A program made the translations under genes and the position numbers. DNA of 64,000 bases from Monosporascus cannonballus (taxonomy: Eukaryota; Ascomycota; Sordariomycetes; Xylariales), in assembly GCA_004154925.1 (NCBI GenBank), contig QJNS01000124.1, positions 166,004 through 230,003 on the forward strand. The letters run 5' to 3'. The notes under the pieces are model-generated. The model saw only the letters and a program-made list of their open reading frames with translations. It made no database searches and was not told the DNA's origin. Numbering within the stretch: position 1 is the first letter of the stretch; every line of letters begins with the position of its first letter. Positions 32,860-47,300 of this stretch are shown piece by piece.

Positions 32860-35800
32860 GCGCTAATAAGATTTTTAGCGGGTTCTTAGGTATTTTCGAA
32901 ATCTGGGTGCTTTTTTTATTTAATTAGATACTGGGTAAATCCGTTTTGTTTCCGTATATCGAAAATTTTTTCTATTTTGTATATTTATTCGTTTTCTATT
33001 TTTATATCGTCTTATACCGTATATACTTTAATTATATTTATTATTAACTCGAGTAAAAAAATATGAAAAATAGGATAAAGTTTAATTTTTGGTAAAAGTT
33101 CCAATTAATAATTATTTTCTGAGATTTTCTTAGGGATTTTGTATGGACCGATATATTTAAAATCGAGTTTTTTCCTAGGTTTTTTATTTAAATATTTTGT
33201 ATAGTAAGAAAAAATATTTCTCCTTTTTCGAAAATTAATCCCTTTAACCTTTTCTAATTATAGTACTTGCTTATTTGATTCCGTACGAATTCTAATTCTG
33301 TTTTTATTTTTAATGCAGCTATCGTAATTATTCTAACGTAAAAATTACTTTAACATTAATTAAATTATCGTTACGTATTTTTCTGTAAATCTTTAAAATA
33401 AATCCAAAATTTGCGTTCGCAAATATTATTTTAATATTTTTATAATAACTGGTATTATTAGCTAATTATACGATTAACAATTTTTTAATTTAATTATTTT
33501 ATTCATAATTAATGTAATATTGTAAGTAAATTTCCAAAGTTTAGTTTATTCGTTTTATTTATTTATTTTTTAAGGTTTAAATACGTTAAATAACTTATAA
33601 TTTAAATCGATTCATGTTATTAAGCTTTACTAAAATTTGGATACGAAAATTAATCTTTTATTTAATATATTTTTATTAATAATTCGTACGTGCTAAAAAT
33701 ATATTGAAAAAAATATATATTAATTATTCGGCGTTTATATCCTTATAATATAATAAAAAATAAGAAACTTTTGTGAATCGATCGACGATTATAAAAATAT
33801 TATCGTAATATATTTTCGTAATTAAATTTTCTAACATAAAAAACTTAATAATAAAATTAAATATAATTAAATATTATAGTTGCTTTGCAACTAATAATAG
33901 CTATAATTTTCCGTATGGTTTATGTGGTCAAGTTTTCGTTCTAACGCAAACATTATATTACCGTATAATTTTTTATACCATTAATTTCATTTTAAAATAA
34001 CAATATATGCGTTAAAATCTTTTTAAAGTTTTATAAATCTCTGAATGTCCGTATAAGTAATATTCGTATATTTTTTGTACCAAATCTTTTTGATATTTTT
34101 TTAAAATTTATATTTCATCCGTTTTTTAGTTTTTTAAAAAATTATTGTTATATTGTTAAATTTTTTACTACATATCGTAAGATATTACCCGAATTGTTGT
34201 AATCTGTTATGGACGTAAATATTTTTTATGGTAATATTAAAAATTATATGGCTAATTTTGACCAATTCTTTTAAGGTTTAGTTACCTGCTTAAAATATTT
34301 GCTTTGTTATTTTCTAAGCCCTTTTTATAGATAATAACGAAATCGAAATTCGCTAATTCTTTTGCATATTTTAATTATCGTTTTGTAAGTTTTCTGGTCG
34401 TAATAAATCGGGTAAAATTTTAATAATTTATGTAAACCTTAACCGAATACAAATTCTTCTTTAGGAAATGCCTAAATTTTCGAAATGTCATAATAATGGC
34501 CATAATTCCTTATCTGGAATGCTATAATTAAATTCAGTTCGTTTTAATTTATACGAAAAAAATATAATAAGGTATAATTTGCCTTAATTATTTCGTTATC
34601 CGATTATTACGTTTAATGCGTAATCTGAAATATTGGTTTTTAGTTTAACGGAGCGGTTTAAATCGTACATAATTAATATTAGCTTGCTGGTAATCGTATT
34701 TTTAATATCTTAAAATACTTTTTCCGTATTTAACATTTATTTAAATTTTTTTTCTTTTTCGTAAAATTCGTTAAGGGTATAATTATTCTATTAAAATTTC
34801 GAATAAATTTACTGTAATAATTGGCGAATCTAAGAAATATTTGTACCTCCATAATTATTATTAGCATTTGCTATTTTATAACTGCAACGATTTTCTTAAA
34901 GTTCATCCTAATATGTTCTAGAGTAATAACGTATTTTAAATATTCTATTCCCTATATATGGAATTGATTTTTTTTTTTTGCGTTAAAAAGTAATTTTACG
35001 CCTTATAAAGCTTAAAAAACCTTATAAACGTATTTTATATATGCTTTTTTCGTCTTTAAAAAAATAAGAATATCGTCGAAATAACAAACAACAAAAATAT
35101 TAAGGTATTTTTGTAACATATAGTTTATTATCTGTTAAAAGGTTATTAATATATTCGTAAATCCTATTAGTATAATTAGATATTTAAACAGTTCGTATTT
35201 CGTTCTGAAAGCTATTTTTTATTCGTATCCTTTTTTAATTTTGATAAGGTTATATTTATTTCTAAAATCGAATATTATAAATCATTTAATTCCGTAAAAT
35301 TAATTTTTTATTTCCGTAATTAGGGGTAATAATATTCGATTTTTGATAATAAAATTGTTTAATTATCGATAATTAACCATAAATCGTAATTTTTCTTTTT
35401 TTTTGGTACGAAAAATATGAGGTATTCTATTAGTAATTTCGAAAGTTAAATTTATCCTTTTTGTAACCGATTTTCCAGGTATTTTCTGAAAGTACGTAAT
35501 TCGTTTCCGTTAAAGTTGTAAATGAGGTAAAACTTTGTCGAAAATCCTTTTTTAAGGATTATTTTATAATCCTATTCGCTATATTTTGATAACTTTATAT
35601 CGAATTCCTTTTTAAAAAGCTGCTTATATTCATAATATTATGATAATATATTAATTAGATTTTCTAATTTTTTGGGCTCTTATTTTTATTATTCTAAATC
35701 GTTATTTAATTGCTTTAGTTTTACTTTGATAATAATAACGATATGCCGTATTTCTTTTTGATATTTGTTTTTTTATATTGTATTCCTTTAGGTAATAAGG

Positions 35801-36830
35801 CTTTTATCGTACCTTTATGTCTATATTTATTATTATTATCGATCGAATATTAAAATCTTAATTTTTATTTATTTATTAATAAGGTATAAAGTAAACCTTA
35901 TTTGGCTAATTTTTTCATTAATTAAGATTTTATATTAACATATCTATGATAATCTTAATATTATATCGTAATTCCTAAATAGAACAATATCGATATTAAT
36001 TATTTAATATCGTCCTTTAATAAAAATTTCGAAATAATTAATTTCGCATATAGTTTTTCCGTTATCGTAAATGAATTCCTAATCTTAAGTATTCGTCGTT
36101 ATATAAGGTTTTAATTTATATTTTCATGGCAGTTTAAGCTTATGAACTATATTCGGTAGAATATAATTTCCGCCCAAAGTTCCGTAATCTATTATTACGG
36201 TATATTAATGCGTTCCGATTCGTATTTTCAAAATAATAAAATCGTTAACGTTTTTTATCGTTATGTTTAAAGCCTTTTTCGAAAATTCTCTTTAATTTCT
36301 TTAAATCTTATTATCTTACGGCTTTTTTATAAGTAACCTTTTTTTTTAATTCTTATTCGAATTTATTAAACCTTATTTATATTTTTTCGTTTAACGCGTT
36401 AAATTACTATATTTATCGTTATTACCTGCGTATTATTCCTTTAAGTCGTATTAAATGCTTTTAATTTTTTGCAATTGTTCTTTTTATTAAATAAATTATT
36501 TTTTCATATTTACGATTATATCCCATTTTATGTCATTTTAACTGTCGTTCAAAAATTCCCCTATAAACTAACGTATTTTTTTTGATAAATTTCCTTTTGT
36601 AAGTGTTTTCAATAAATATTAATTAAAAATAAAAATTCGTAATAATTCTTTAATAATATTTTTTTTACCGTACGCTAAATTAATTGTTTTTCCGTTTAGT
36701 AATTATATTATTCATAATAACAAAAGGGGTTTTTCTGTAGACATTATTTTCTTTTAAGCCGGCTTTTTATTTCGACCAATTATTAAATATCTTCTGGGGC
36801 TATAATTCGAAACTATCGATATTATTACTT
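32860..36830 (-). pseudogene. pol of element D
   Basis: The RT active-site loop is at about 35055-35100 (IFVVCYFDDILIFLKTKK; both Asp retained). RNase H is at about 34300-34680, integrase at about 33600-34080, and a chromodomain at about 32870-32990 (YKIEKIFDIRKQNGFTQYLI). RIP-type stops occur throughout. Confidence 0.82.
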
Positions 36831-36839
36831 ATTATCCTT

Positions 36840-38165
36840 ATTATTTCCGGTACGTTTTAAAAAATCGAATCCTTTATAATATATACAGGTAATTCGTTTA
36901 TAAATATGCTGCTTTTATTTTTCGTAATCGGGATATTCTCGTCGTCGACAATATATAACATATATTCTGCCGTATCGATCAAAAGTTCCGAGATAAATTT
37001 TTTTTATCCAGTTTTAATATTTGCGTAATTATCTTTATAACGTTTTTTATTATGCTTGCGATATTTATTAAGCTAATTTTCTGGCTTTTCGTATTTTTCG
37101 TTAAATTTCTTATCGTAATAATTTCTATTAGACCTTTTGCTATAAACCTGTTATGTATTTGGCTTAAATTATATTAATAGCTTTATTATTATTTTCTTAT
37201 TTATTTCTAAATTATCTTTCCGGTATAGGGATTTAGTTATCCTATTATAATTTCTTAAGTTTTTTATATTTATAAATCTTATATCCCATCTTGTTATAAT
37301 TAAAGCATTTAATCTAGTTCCAATTTTGTTTATAGGTAACGCCGAATTTCATAGGTTCTGGCGCCGTTCTATAAGAAATAAAGGGTACGTTTTGTTTTTT
37401 TGTTTAATTAAACTTATTATATCCCAAACGTAAAATATATTATTTTTTTTCTTATTATTTCTTAAATTGTCGATTGTCGATTTTAATTATTTTTATAATA
37501 TATTAGTTTAAGGTAATTAATTACTTGATCCGAATAATTTGAATTTTTATATTATCTTTTAACCTTTTATAAAATATATCGATAAAAATATCGGTTTCGT
37601 TATTTTCTCATCCGGCTTTAACCGTAAAACTTTTAAAAGTTACGACATACTTAGATACGGATCTTTTTTATCGGAATTGCAAAAGTTGCTAGGTTTTAAA
37701 TCTTTTTTTATCCGGATTGCCGAAATTATCGCGTATCTTATTTTCGAAATTAGTATAAAAAAAGATTTTATTAATAAAATCCTTTTTATTTAACTCTTTT
37801 ATTTCCAGGAAATTTTTCATAATAAACTTAAATTAATTAACCGCATTTCCTATTAAGCATACTTCTATTATTAGGACTATATCCGCTGAATTATAAAAAT
37901 TTAAAAAACGAAAATAAATTCGTGTCTAAGTTAAAAAGGTTTAAAAATTACCATTTTTATCGTAAGATTCTAGCTTTTTAGGCTTTATGCGGACGAAAAA
38001 AGTTTAAGTAAGTAGTGTAATTTTAAATTATTAAATTTCTTTTTCTAATTCCCGAATTCGAGCCTAAAGTTATTAATTAAAGGTTTCCTAAGCGTTAATC
38101 GATATTTTGACAGTATTAAATATTATTCAGAATTTAACGGTACTATTAAACAAAAGCTTGTAACG
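36840..38165 (-). pseudogene. gag of element D
   Basis: The C-terminal gag segment shared with A, B and C is at about 36850-37100, and a degraded zinc knuckle at about 37265-37305. A capsid-like part lies to the right, up to the 5' LTR. No intact frame remains. Confidence 0.65.
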
Positions 38166-38535
38166 TATAACAGCTAAACGGTTTAACCAATTATTAAATC
38201 TTAAGTCGACGGATTTATATTAATAAAAGTATTATGGGAATCTAAGTAATAAATGCAATAACGTATTCCGTCTCGTAATATTAAAAATATCTTGGGTAAC
38301 GATTTTATATTACAAGCTGAAATTATTTAAATTATGGAATTAATAAGCGTATATATTTTTATAAGTTAAATAAATCTTTATTGGATCTCGACGTTGTCAC
38401 AGATCCAATACCATTAGATTCGGTTGATTCTATATGGATTCATTTAGATCTTAATACCAAAAGAGATCTAAATCACGTGACCCCTTTTTGTGGGTCTAAC
38501 CGTCTTTATGGCCGATTTTGGGTTAGGTCGTAATC
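38166..38535 (-). repeat. 5' LTR of element D (right copy)
   Basis: It is 370 bp and matches 31834-32203. The outermost bases read GGTCGTAATC rather than GGTCGTAACA, so the right boundary is certain only to within 1-2 bp. Confidence 0.82.
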
Positions 38536-39070
38536 TAGGATCTATAAAATTAAGAGTTACTTACGGAAAAAATTAAAGCCAAATTAAATGTTTTAATTAT
38601 AATAAAATAGGGCATAAGATAGTATAGCATAAGGCACCTAAAAACCCCGTCAGAATAACTGGAAATCCGTACCCAAGAAATAATCTAAAGAATATCAGAA
38701 AAACGAAAATAAACCTATTAGTATAATTCGGCCTAAATATGTATTAGGTCCTTTATAGCGAAAAGTCCAATAAGAAATACGAAAAACTAAGAAACTAGTT
38801 TAATAAGTATTGCGAGTATAACAAAAATTATAAAAATAATTACGCAAATATTAAAACTGGATAGAAAAAACTCTATTTCGGAACTTCTAATCGATACGAC
38901 AGAATGCATGCTATACATTGTCGACGACGAGAATATCCCGATTACGAAAAATGGAAATAGTATATTCATAGACGAATTACTCGTATATATTATAAAGGAT
39001 TCGATTTTTCGAACCGAACCGAAAATAATAAAAACGATAAATAATAGTATTACTATTTTCGAATTATAGC
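38536..39070 (+). pseudogene. gag of element C, C-terminal part
   Basis: It continues the frame interrupted at 17834 and 31833. A zinc knuckle relic (CFNYNKIGHK in a shifted frame, about 38588-38630) is followed by the shared C-terminal segment (YIVDDENIPITKNGNS, then about 39000 KDSIFRTEPEI) to a stop near 39070. Confidence 0.7.
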
Positions 39071-39089
39071 GTTAAAAAGTATTTAGCAA

Positions 39090-42000
39090 TTGGTCTAAAT
39101 AAAAGGCTAACTTAAAAAAAAGCAATATCCGTAGAAAAACTATTTTTATTATTATAAGTAATATAACTACTAAATAAAAAAGAAGTTAATTTAGCATATA
39201 ATAGAAAAATGTTGCTGGAAAATTATTATAGATCTCTATTTTTAATTAGCATTTATTACAGACCTTAACAAAAAAAGGCTATTGAAGAAAAAATGCGTTT
39301 ATTTATAGACAAACTTTAAAACGACAGTTAATATAACACATAATAAGATATAATCGAAACTATAAAAATAATTTACCGAATAAGAAAAAATAATATAATA
39401 AAACTAAAAATAAGCAATATAGCTTAAGAGAATAATACGCCGATAATAACGACAAATATAACAGCTTAACGCGTTATATATAAAAATACAAATAAAGTTC
39501 GACAAATTCGAAAAGAAATCTAAAAAAATCAGAAAAAACTTCTAAAAAAGGTTTTAAACCCGACGATAAAAACTGTTAATAATCTTATTACTTTGGACAT
39601 ACGAATCGAAACGTATTAATATATCGTAATAGTAAACAACGAAACTTTAGGCGAAAATTATATTACACTAGATATAATCAATAAATTTAAATTATTATAG
39701 AAATATAAGTTAGAACTTTATATAACGATAAATGTTAAAAATCAGGAATTTGTTTACGATAACAGAAAAATCATATGCGAATTAATTACTTCGAGATTTT
39801 TATATAAGAACAATACTAGATAATTAATTTCGATATTATTTTACTTAAGAATTACGATATAATTTTAGAAAAATTATAGATATAGCAATACAAAGTCTTA
39901 ATTAATAGAGGAACTAGCTAAATAAGGTTTACCTTATACTTTATTAACGGATAAAAAAAGAATTAAGATTTTAATATTTAATCGAAAATGGCGACGAATA
40001 TAAGCATAAAGATAGGACAAAAACCTTACCACTTAAAGTGATAAGATAAAAGAAAAAAATGGGCATTAAAAAAATACGACGTATCGTTATTATTATTAAA
40101 GCAAAATTAAAGTAACTGAATAACGACCTAAAATAGCAGCCCTAAAAGTTAAAAAAATTAACTAATATGCTATTATATTATTATATATACGAACAGCTTT
40201 TTAAGAAGATATTCGATACGAAATTACCAGAATATAACGAATAAAATTATGAAATAATTCTTAAGAAAAACTCTTTAACGAAGTTTTATCTTATTTATAA
40301 CTTTAATAGAAACGAATTGTACGCTTTTAAAAAATATCTAAAGAATCGATTACAAAAAATGGATTCGATTTTCGAAATTATTAATAGATTATCTAATATT
40401 TTTCGTACTTAAAAAACGAAAAATTACAACTTATAGTTAATTATCGATAACTGAACGATATTATTATTAAGGATCGAATATTATTATCTCTGATTACAGA
40501 AATAAAAGATCGATTTCACAGAGCTATATAGTTTATAGCATTCGATTTTAAAAATAGATATAACCGTATGAGAATTAAAAAAAAATACGAATAGAAAATA
40601 ACCTTTAAGACGAAATACGGATTGTTTGAGTACTTAATTATATCGATAGGACTTATAAACGTACCAGTAACTTTTCAACGGATAATAAATTATATATTAC
40701 GAAAATATCTCGACGTTTTCGTTAATTGCTACCTCGACGACATTCTCATCTTTTTAAAAACAGAAGAAGTATATGCAAAATATATTTATAAATTTTTTAA
40801 GCTATATAAAATATAAGGTTACTTATTAATGCGGAAAAAGGTTAGTTTTACGTACAAAAAGTAAAATATTTGGGATATATTATTTTCTTAGAATATATTA
40901 AAATAGATCATAAGAAAATCGCTGCGGTTATAGAATGGCAGACGTTAACGACGATTAAGGAGGTATCAGTATTTCTTGAATTCGTTAATTATTATAAGGA
41001 ATTTATTCGAAGCTTTAGCAGGTTAATTACATTCTTAACAGACTTTACGAAAAAAAACGTTTAAATAAACGTCTGAAATAAAAAAAGATATTTTAAAATA
41101 TTAAAAATATGATTACTAACGAATTAGTATTAATTATATACGATTTAATATGCCTTATTAAATTAGAAACCGATATTTCGAATTACGTATTAGGCGTAAT
41201 AATCGGACAGCAAAATAATTAAAGTAAATTGTATCTTATTATATTTTTCTTATATAAGTTAAAAAAAAGCCGAATTTAATTACAGTATTTCAAAGAACGA
41301 ATTTATTGCTATTATTATGGCTTTTCGAAAATTTAAATATTTTCTAAAAGGAAGTTTATACCAGGTTAAGGTTTATACGGATTATTAAAATCTTATTCGT
41401 TTTACTACGATTAGAGAACTTATAGAACGATAATTAAAATACGCGGAAAAATTGACAAATTTTGATTTCGTTATTATCAATAAAAAAGATTTAAAAAATG
41501 ACAAAGTCGATATTTTAAGCAAACGGCCAGATTTCGAAAAAGATATTTACGCTCGTAACAAATTATAACAATTTAAGCAGTACTCCTTAATATGTATTAG
41601 AAAATCCAGCAGTATAACGACGATCTCCTAGAAAACTAAAAAACGGATAAAATACAAGTTTTAAAGAAATACCAGAAGGATTTAGTACGAAATATGTACG
41701 AATATCAGTTATATAGATATCCAAAGATCTATAAAACTTTAAAACGACTTAGATATATATTTTTTTTTGGTAAAATAAAAATAAGGATATAAAAAATCAT
41801 ATAATAATACGCTATTTGCGTTAAAATAAAAGTTCGACAATATAAGCCTTACCGAAAATTACAACTATTACTAGTCACAAAACAATTATAGTATTTAGTT
41901 ATATTTAATTTTATTACTTAACTTTTTATGTTAATAATTTTAGCTATAGGAATATATTACGATAACATTTTCGTAATCGGCGATCGATTTACGAAATTTT

Positions 42001-42890
42001 CTTATTTTTTACCATATTATAAGAATACAAACGCCGAATAACGAGCATATATTTTCTTTAAATATATTTTTAATATATACGGATTATTAATAGAAATTAT
42101 TTCTGATAAAGGATTAATATTTGTATCTAACTTTTGGTAAGGCTTAATAATACGAATCGGCCTAAATTATAAGTTATCTAACGTATTTAAACCTTAAACG
42201 AATAAATAAAACTAATAAATTAAGCTTAAAAACTTTACTTACGATGTTATATTAATTATAAACAAAATAACTAAGTTCAAAAGTTATCCGTTATTTAGCT
42301 AGCTTATAATATTAGTTATTACACAAGCATTAAAATAATATTTATAAACGTTAATTTTGATTTTATTTTAAAAATTTACATAAAAATACGTAATGACGAT
42401 CTAATTAATGTCAAAATAGTTTTTACGTTGGAATAATTACAACAATTATATCAAAAGATAAAAAGAAAACTGGAATTTGTACGAAATTAGATAAATAAAT
42501 ATTATAACCAGAAAAAGTTAAAAGAACTAATTTTCGCAAAAAGGAAAATAGTTTTTTTAGTTATTAAAAATATTCAAACAAAACGACTTAGCAAAAAATT
42601 TGATTTTAAGTATATCAGTTCATATAAAGTCGCTAAGAAAATCTTAAAAAATAATTATTAACTGGAATTTTTATCGAAGGTTAAACTTTATTTAATTTTT
42701 TATATTTTTTTTATTTAAGTTAGTAGTAGATATAATTAAGATATATACGATATAGAACAATATGGGAATAAAAAACGAATAATTATATAAAGTGGAAAAA
42801 AATATTCGACATACGGAAACAGTACGGATTTACTTAGTATTTAATTAAGTGAAAAAAATACCCGAATTCCGAAAATATTTGGGAACTCGC
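39090..42890 (+). pseudogene. pol of element C (RT best preserved)
   Basis: Two open stretches preserve RT: 40622-40816 (FEYLIISIGLINVPVTFQR, then YLDVFVNCYLDDILIFLKT with an intact YLDD loop) and 40870-41064 (MGYIIFLEYIKIDHKKIAAV, then VSVFLEFVNYYKEFIRSFSR). These are the catalytic core and connection typical of Ty3/gypsy. RNase H is at about 41160-41530, integrase at about 41800-42200, and chromodomain at about 42780-42895. The rest is interrupted by RIP stops. Confidence 0.85.
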
Positions 42891-42939
42891 TAAGAATTTT
42901 ATTAGCGTCTAGCGCTCGCTGAAAAACTTTTACCAACAA

Positions 42940-43170
42940 CGTCGAGGTCGGCGGAATCAAAAGTCTCCCAGTTAATAAACGACTAATTAATAGACTTAAG
43001 GTTGGATTAATCGAGAAGAGGCGCGGCTTTTGCCGATATGGTCCTAGCGGCCTCCAGTTCGACCTTTTTTTCTTAACGTTCCAACTTATTACCTCATCGT
43101 AATTAGGACCTCATTTTGGAGGTTGTGGCTGAGCCTGCGGCGCAGCAGTTGTAGTCACAGCTATAGCTTT
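42940..43170 (-). pseudogene. Antisense accessory ORF remnant of element C
   Basis: The minus strand from about 43170 reads AVTTTAAPQAQPQPPKMRS (ATG at 43114), KKVELEAARTISAKAAPLL, then jumps to INWETFDSADLDVV near 42940. The ends resemble the accessory ORFs of the other elements but the middle coiled coil is missing, suggesting an internal deletion. This stretch has higher GC than its surroundings. Confidence 0.4.
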
Positions 43171-43199
43171 TGATCAAGAAGTATTTGTTAAGGGTCTAA

Positions 43200-45445
43200 T
43201 ATATCAGCTAAACTCTTTTAAAACTAATACTTATAAAAATAATAAAATCTCCAAAATAAGGCCTAACAATAAATTATGATTTTTTCGTTCCGTTTAGTAC
43301 GTTTCTATATAAATTTGCAAAAGTTTATTATTATCAATTTTAATAATATATATTAATTACGAAATTCCCAGTATTTTAATTTATATAATTTAACGTAAAA
43401 TTAAAATCTTTATTTTTTAATATAATAATAATCTTATTTAGTATGAAATACAAATTGCTATAATAAAAAAATAAATCAAAATTTCAATTAATATATGTTA
43501 TAACTATTTATCTTTTTTAAGTTAATATAATAATAATATAACCTTATAAGTTAAAATAATAATATATAACGTTCAAAATCGTCCGTAATAAACCCCGAAA
43601 TATATTTTTTTAATTAATTAAATACGGATAATATATTTGAAAATTTACAATAAATATTGTAGATTTTAAAATATTTAATTTTTTAAAGCAAAATATTTAT
43701 GTTTATCAAATATTTGTATCGGTTTTTTGCCGTTATAAATATAATTAATTTATATGTTAACATTATATATATAGCTGCTACGTTTACGGAAATTTTGCGC
43801 TATCTGTTTATTCGCTTTATATTAAGCGTTATATTTAACGGATAAAGCCGTATTTTATAAAAAAAAATAAGTTAATACGGTATATAATCTAATTTTCGAA
43901 AAACTTAATATTTTTTTCGTTATTAAGATAAATTTCGGAAAATTCTTAAGTATTTAAATACATTTTAATAATTAGCTTCATTATTATTTAAGATGTATTA
44001 TTAATTAAGTTAATAAAAAACGAATTTTTATATTAATAATTTCATATTTAATTTTTATTTTAATATTTGCGAATATGAAAAAATTTAACTTAAAAATATG
44101 CGACCGTATAATTGTCGGACGACATAACCATATTATTTTTAATGCGAAAAATATATTAAATAGGTAATCTTAAATTATTATATTAAATTTTGTCTTTAAA
44201 CGACGACGCGGTTTAATTATTATTAATAAAATATATTTATTATTAAAATTAAAGAGTTTTCCGTTTAAATATATTAATTTACCTATATAATAAGTATTAA
44301 TAATATTATAAAAGAACATTACGACATATAGCGGTTTTTATTAAATCGGCAGCTTAATTAAATATGGTTTTAAGGCGGAAATTCGGCATTTTAATATTAA
44401 TCGTTCCAAAATCGACATTATTATTTTTTTTATATATAAAAATTAACATTCGAATTAAAAGTATTTAGATTTCCTAATGATTAATATATTCGAATTATTA
44501 AATAATATTTTTAATCCAGTTTAATAATTTACGTTTTATTATTAAAATTATTATTTATATTAAAAGTAAGATAAAAATTATCGATATCTGTAACTATTTG
44601 ATTAAAATTATAATAAATTAAGAATATTTATCGAAAATTATAAAAAAAATTATTAAGTTTTATAATTTTAAAATACCTGAAAATAATAATAACCTGCTTA
44701 ATAAATAACGTAAATAATTACCGTGAATTTGGAAATTATTTTAATTGTAATAATTAAAATTATAAAAAAAGATATATAAAAATATCCGGATTATTATTAA
44801 TATAATACCGTTTTATTTCCGTTTTATATTATATAATTAATACTTTTTTAGCAAATGGCGGAATACAAACCTTTTTACCAATATTATAAATTTTTCGTAT
44901 AATATATTAAAATATTTATATATAACGGGGTTCTAATTAATAAAAATTAAAAACTTCTATTAACTTTCGCATATTAATAATTATTTACGTATTTATTTTT
45001 TTAATATATTAATTAATCGGTTAATCCGAACGGTCGAATTAATAATTCGGCCTAAATCGTCGCAAAAAATCTAATTACGAATAAAATTTTTAAACGTTAT
45101 ATTTATTTTTTTTATATTAATACCAAAAATTCAAAGTATACGTACGTATATTTTATTCTAAGGGCGTAATCCGGTAAAACTAAAAAAATTTAGATTTATT
45201 ATATTTTAAAAAGGAAAATAATAACGTAACGGGTTCGGGCTATAGCTATTATACGTATTACGGTTTAAGAATAAAAAATAGGTTTTAATCAAGATTAAAA
45301 TAATATTAATAATAAGCCATAGCAGAAATAACGGTATATACATATATCTAAAAAAAACGTTTTATTATTAAGTTATTACGGATTTTCGTTTTTTTGAAAA
45401 AGCAAATATATCAAACGAAGCCGTTTTTACGCAATTATAACTCAG
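43200..45445. other. AT-rich RIP-like sequence of unidentified origin
   Basis: No LTR, TIR or known domain was recognised. The minus strand around 44050-44420 gives long stretches without random character (for example FGTINIKMPNFRLKT, YIFRIKNNMVMSSDNYTVA) with RIP-type stops, so a decayed protein-coding repeat is likely here, but I cannot name it. Confidence 0.4.
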
Positions 45446-45451
45446 GCCTCG

Positions 45452-45558
45452 CTGGCTCGTTACGGGGATTTGGGATTTGATTGGTTAATATTTAGCGTTG
45501 TGGAGCGGTACTTGAGTGACTTTGAAGAAATTGGGAAAACGAGCCAGGGAGGCCTGAG
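45452..45558. repeat. Short inverted repeat, arms about 20 bp
   Basis: TCAGGCCTCGCTGGCTCGTT at 45452-45471 is matched by AACGAGCCAGGGAGGCCTGA near 45538-45557 in reverse complement with one mismatch. It may be the ends of a very small MITE or a terminal structure of the neighbouring AT-rich repeat. Confidence 0.55.
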
Positions 45559-45579
45559 CTAGCTGAGGTAAGTTGTAGA

Positions 45580-45622
45580 CCGATTCAGGAAGTGGGTAAA
45601 TTCAGGAAGTGGGTGGGGACAC
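45580..45622 (-). repeat. Fot1/pogo terminal inverted repeat, right end
   Basis: CGATTCAGGAAGTGGG ... GGTGGGGACAC followed by TA (45623-45624) is the reverse complement of 14916-14959, including both ACTTCCTGAAT direct repeats. The left copy has one additional C. It could be the other end of the element that starts at 14916, or the end of a separate copy. Confidence 0.75.
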
Positions 45623-46349
45623 TAGTAGGTGATTAGGTAGGAGCAGGAAGGTCATGCTGCTCGTGATTAGATCCGGGTTGGTGGCGGTTGACCACCCCCA
45701 ACCGTCGCCCTAGGCACACACGGGCACCCCTTTTAACAAGGGTCTCGAGCTACTACATGTCCCCAATATAAGTTCTTAGATACTGACACAGTCAACGCCC
45801 ATGACAAGGTTCACGACATTCAATCGCACATAACCCATACCCAGTGATTTGCAGGACATCATAGGCCATTGGTCATGTAATTCAGCAGGTTCAATTTCGA
45901 TCCACTATCAATGGATATTAGGGAGTGTTGGTGGACTAGGTGTTCTCTATTCTAATGCCCCTTCCTATTGCGCAAAAGTAGGGTAGAATGGGGAAGCGTA
46001 CTGATTAGACTAATATCAGTTCAGCAAGGGGGAATGTGAGTCTGAAGATGGCCCCCACACTCTCCCACAGTTGCGGATTCCTCAATCTACCTCATGCGCG
46101 GAGAAGTTATAGTACGGCGATATATCGTATCCAGTATACGGAAATATAGCCGTCATATCCCCTGTCAGTTGTTTTCCATTTGGCACGGCCTAATCCTTTA
46201 AGTCTTATGTGCTCACTCTTGATTTTACTGATTTATTTGGTGTTCGCAAGACGGCAAGACCGTCAGCCGCCAAGAGGTTCCCTCTAACCCAGCCGCTACT
46301 CCAACGATTGGCCTAATATCGCCACCCAAAAATAGATACAAAGCCGAAT
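45623..46349. other. Island flank, 3' of the mannitol dehydrogenase gene
   Basis: No gene was recognised. It presumably contains the 3' untranslated region of the gene ending at 46350. Confidence 0.5.

Positions 46350-47300
<951 letters not shown>

Larger units (their letters stand above)
31834..38535 (-). mobile_element. Chromovirus D, complete, inverted, inserted in C
   Basis: Two LTRs of 370 bp in inverted orientation relative to A flank 6702 bp. The flanks TAAGA (31829-31833) and TAGGA (38536-38540) form a target duplication differing by one G-to-A change. Internal gag and pol read on the minus strand and an accessory ORF on the plus strand. The family is the same as A/B/C in coding sequence and R/U5, but U3 is different. 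Confidence 0.88.
15666..43200 (+). mobile_element. Chromovirus C, host of the nested insertions (3' LTR not found)
   Basis: C starts with an LTR (15666-16891, itself interrupted), continues with gag (16892-17834), is split by A and D, and resumes at 38536 with the gag zinc knuckle, gag end and pol up to about 42890. An antisense ORF remnant follows to about 43170. Removing A and D joins gag in frame: the 43-bp island at 31791-31833 reads RYNTFYGTKL and 38536 onward reads GS.KLRVTYGK. The 5-bp sequence before C is GTAAC. I could not find the 3' LTR or second target duplication, so the right end is truncated or replaced near 43.2 kb. Confidence 0.8.
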
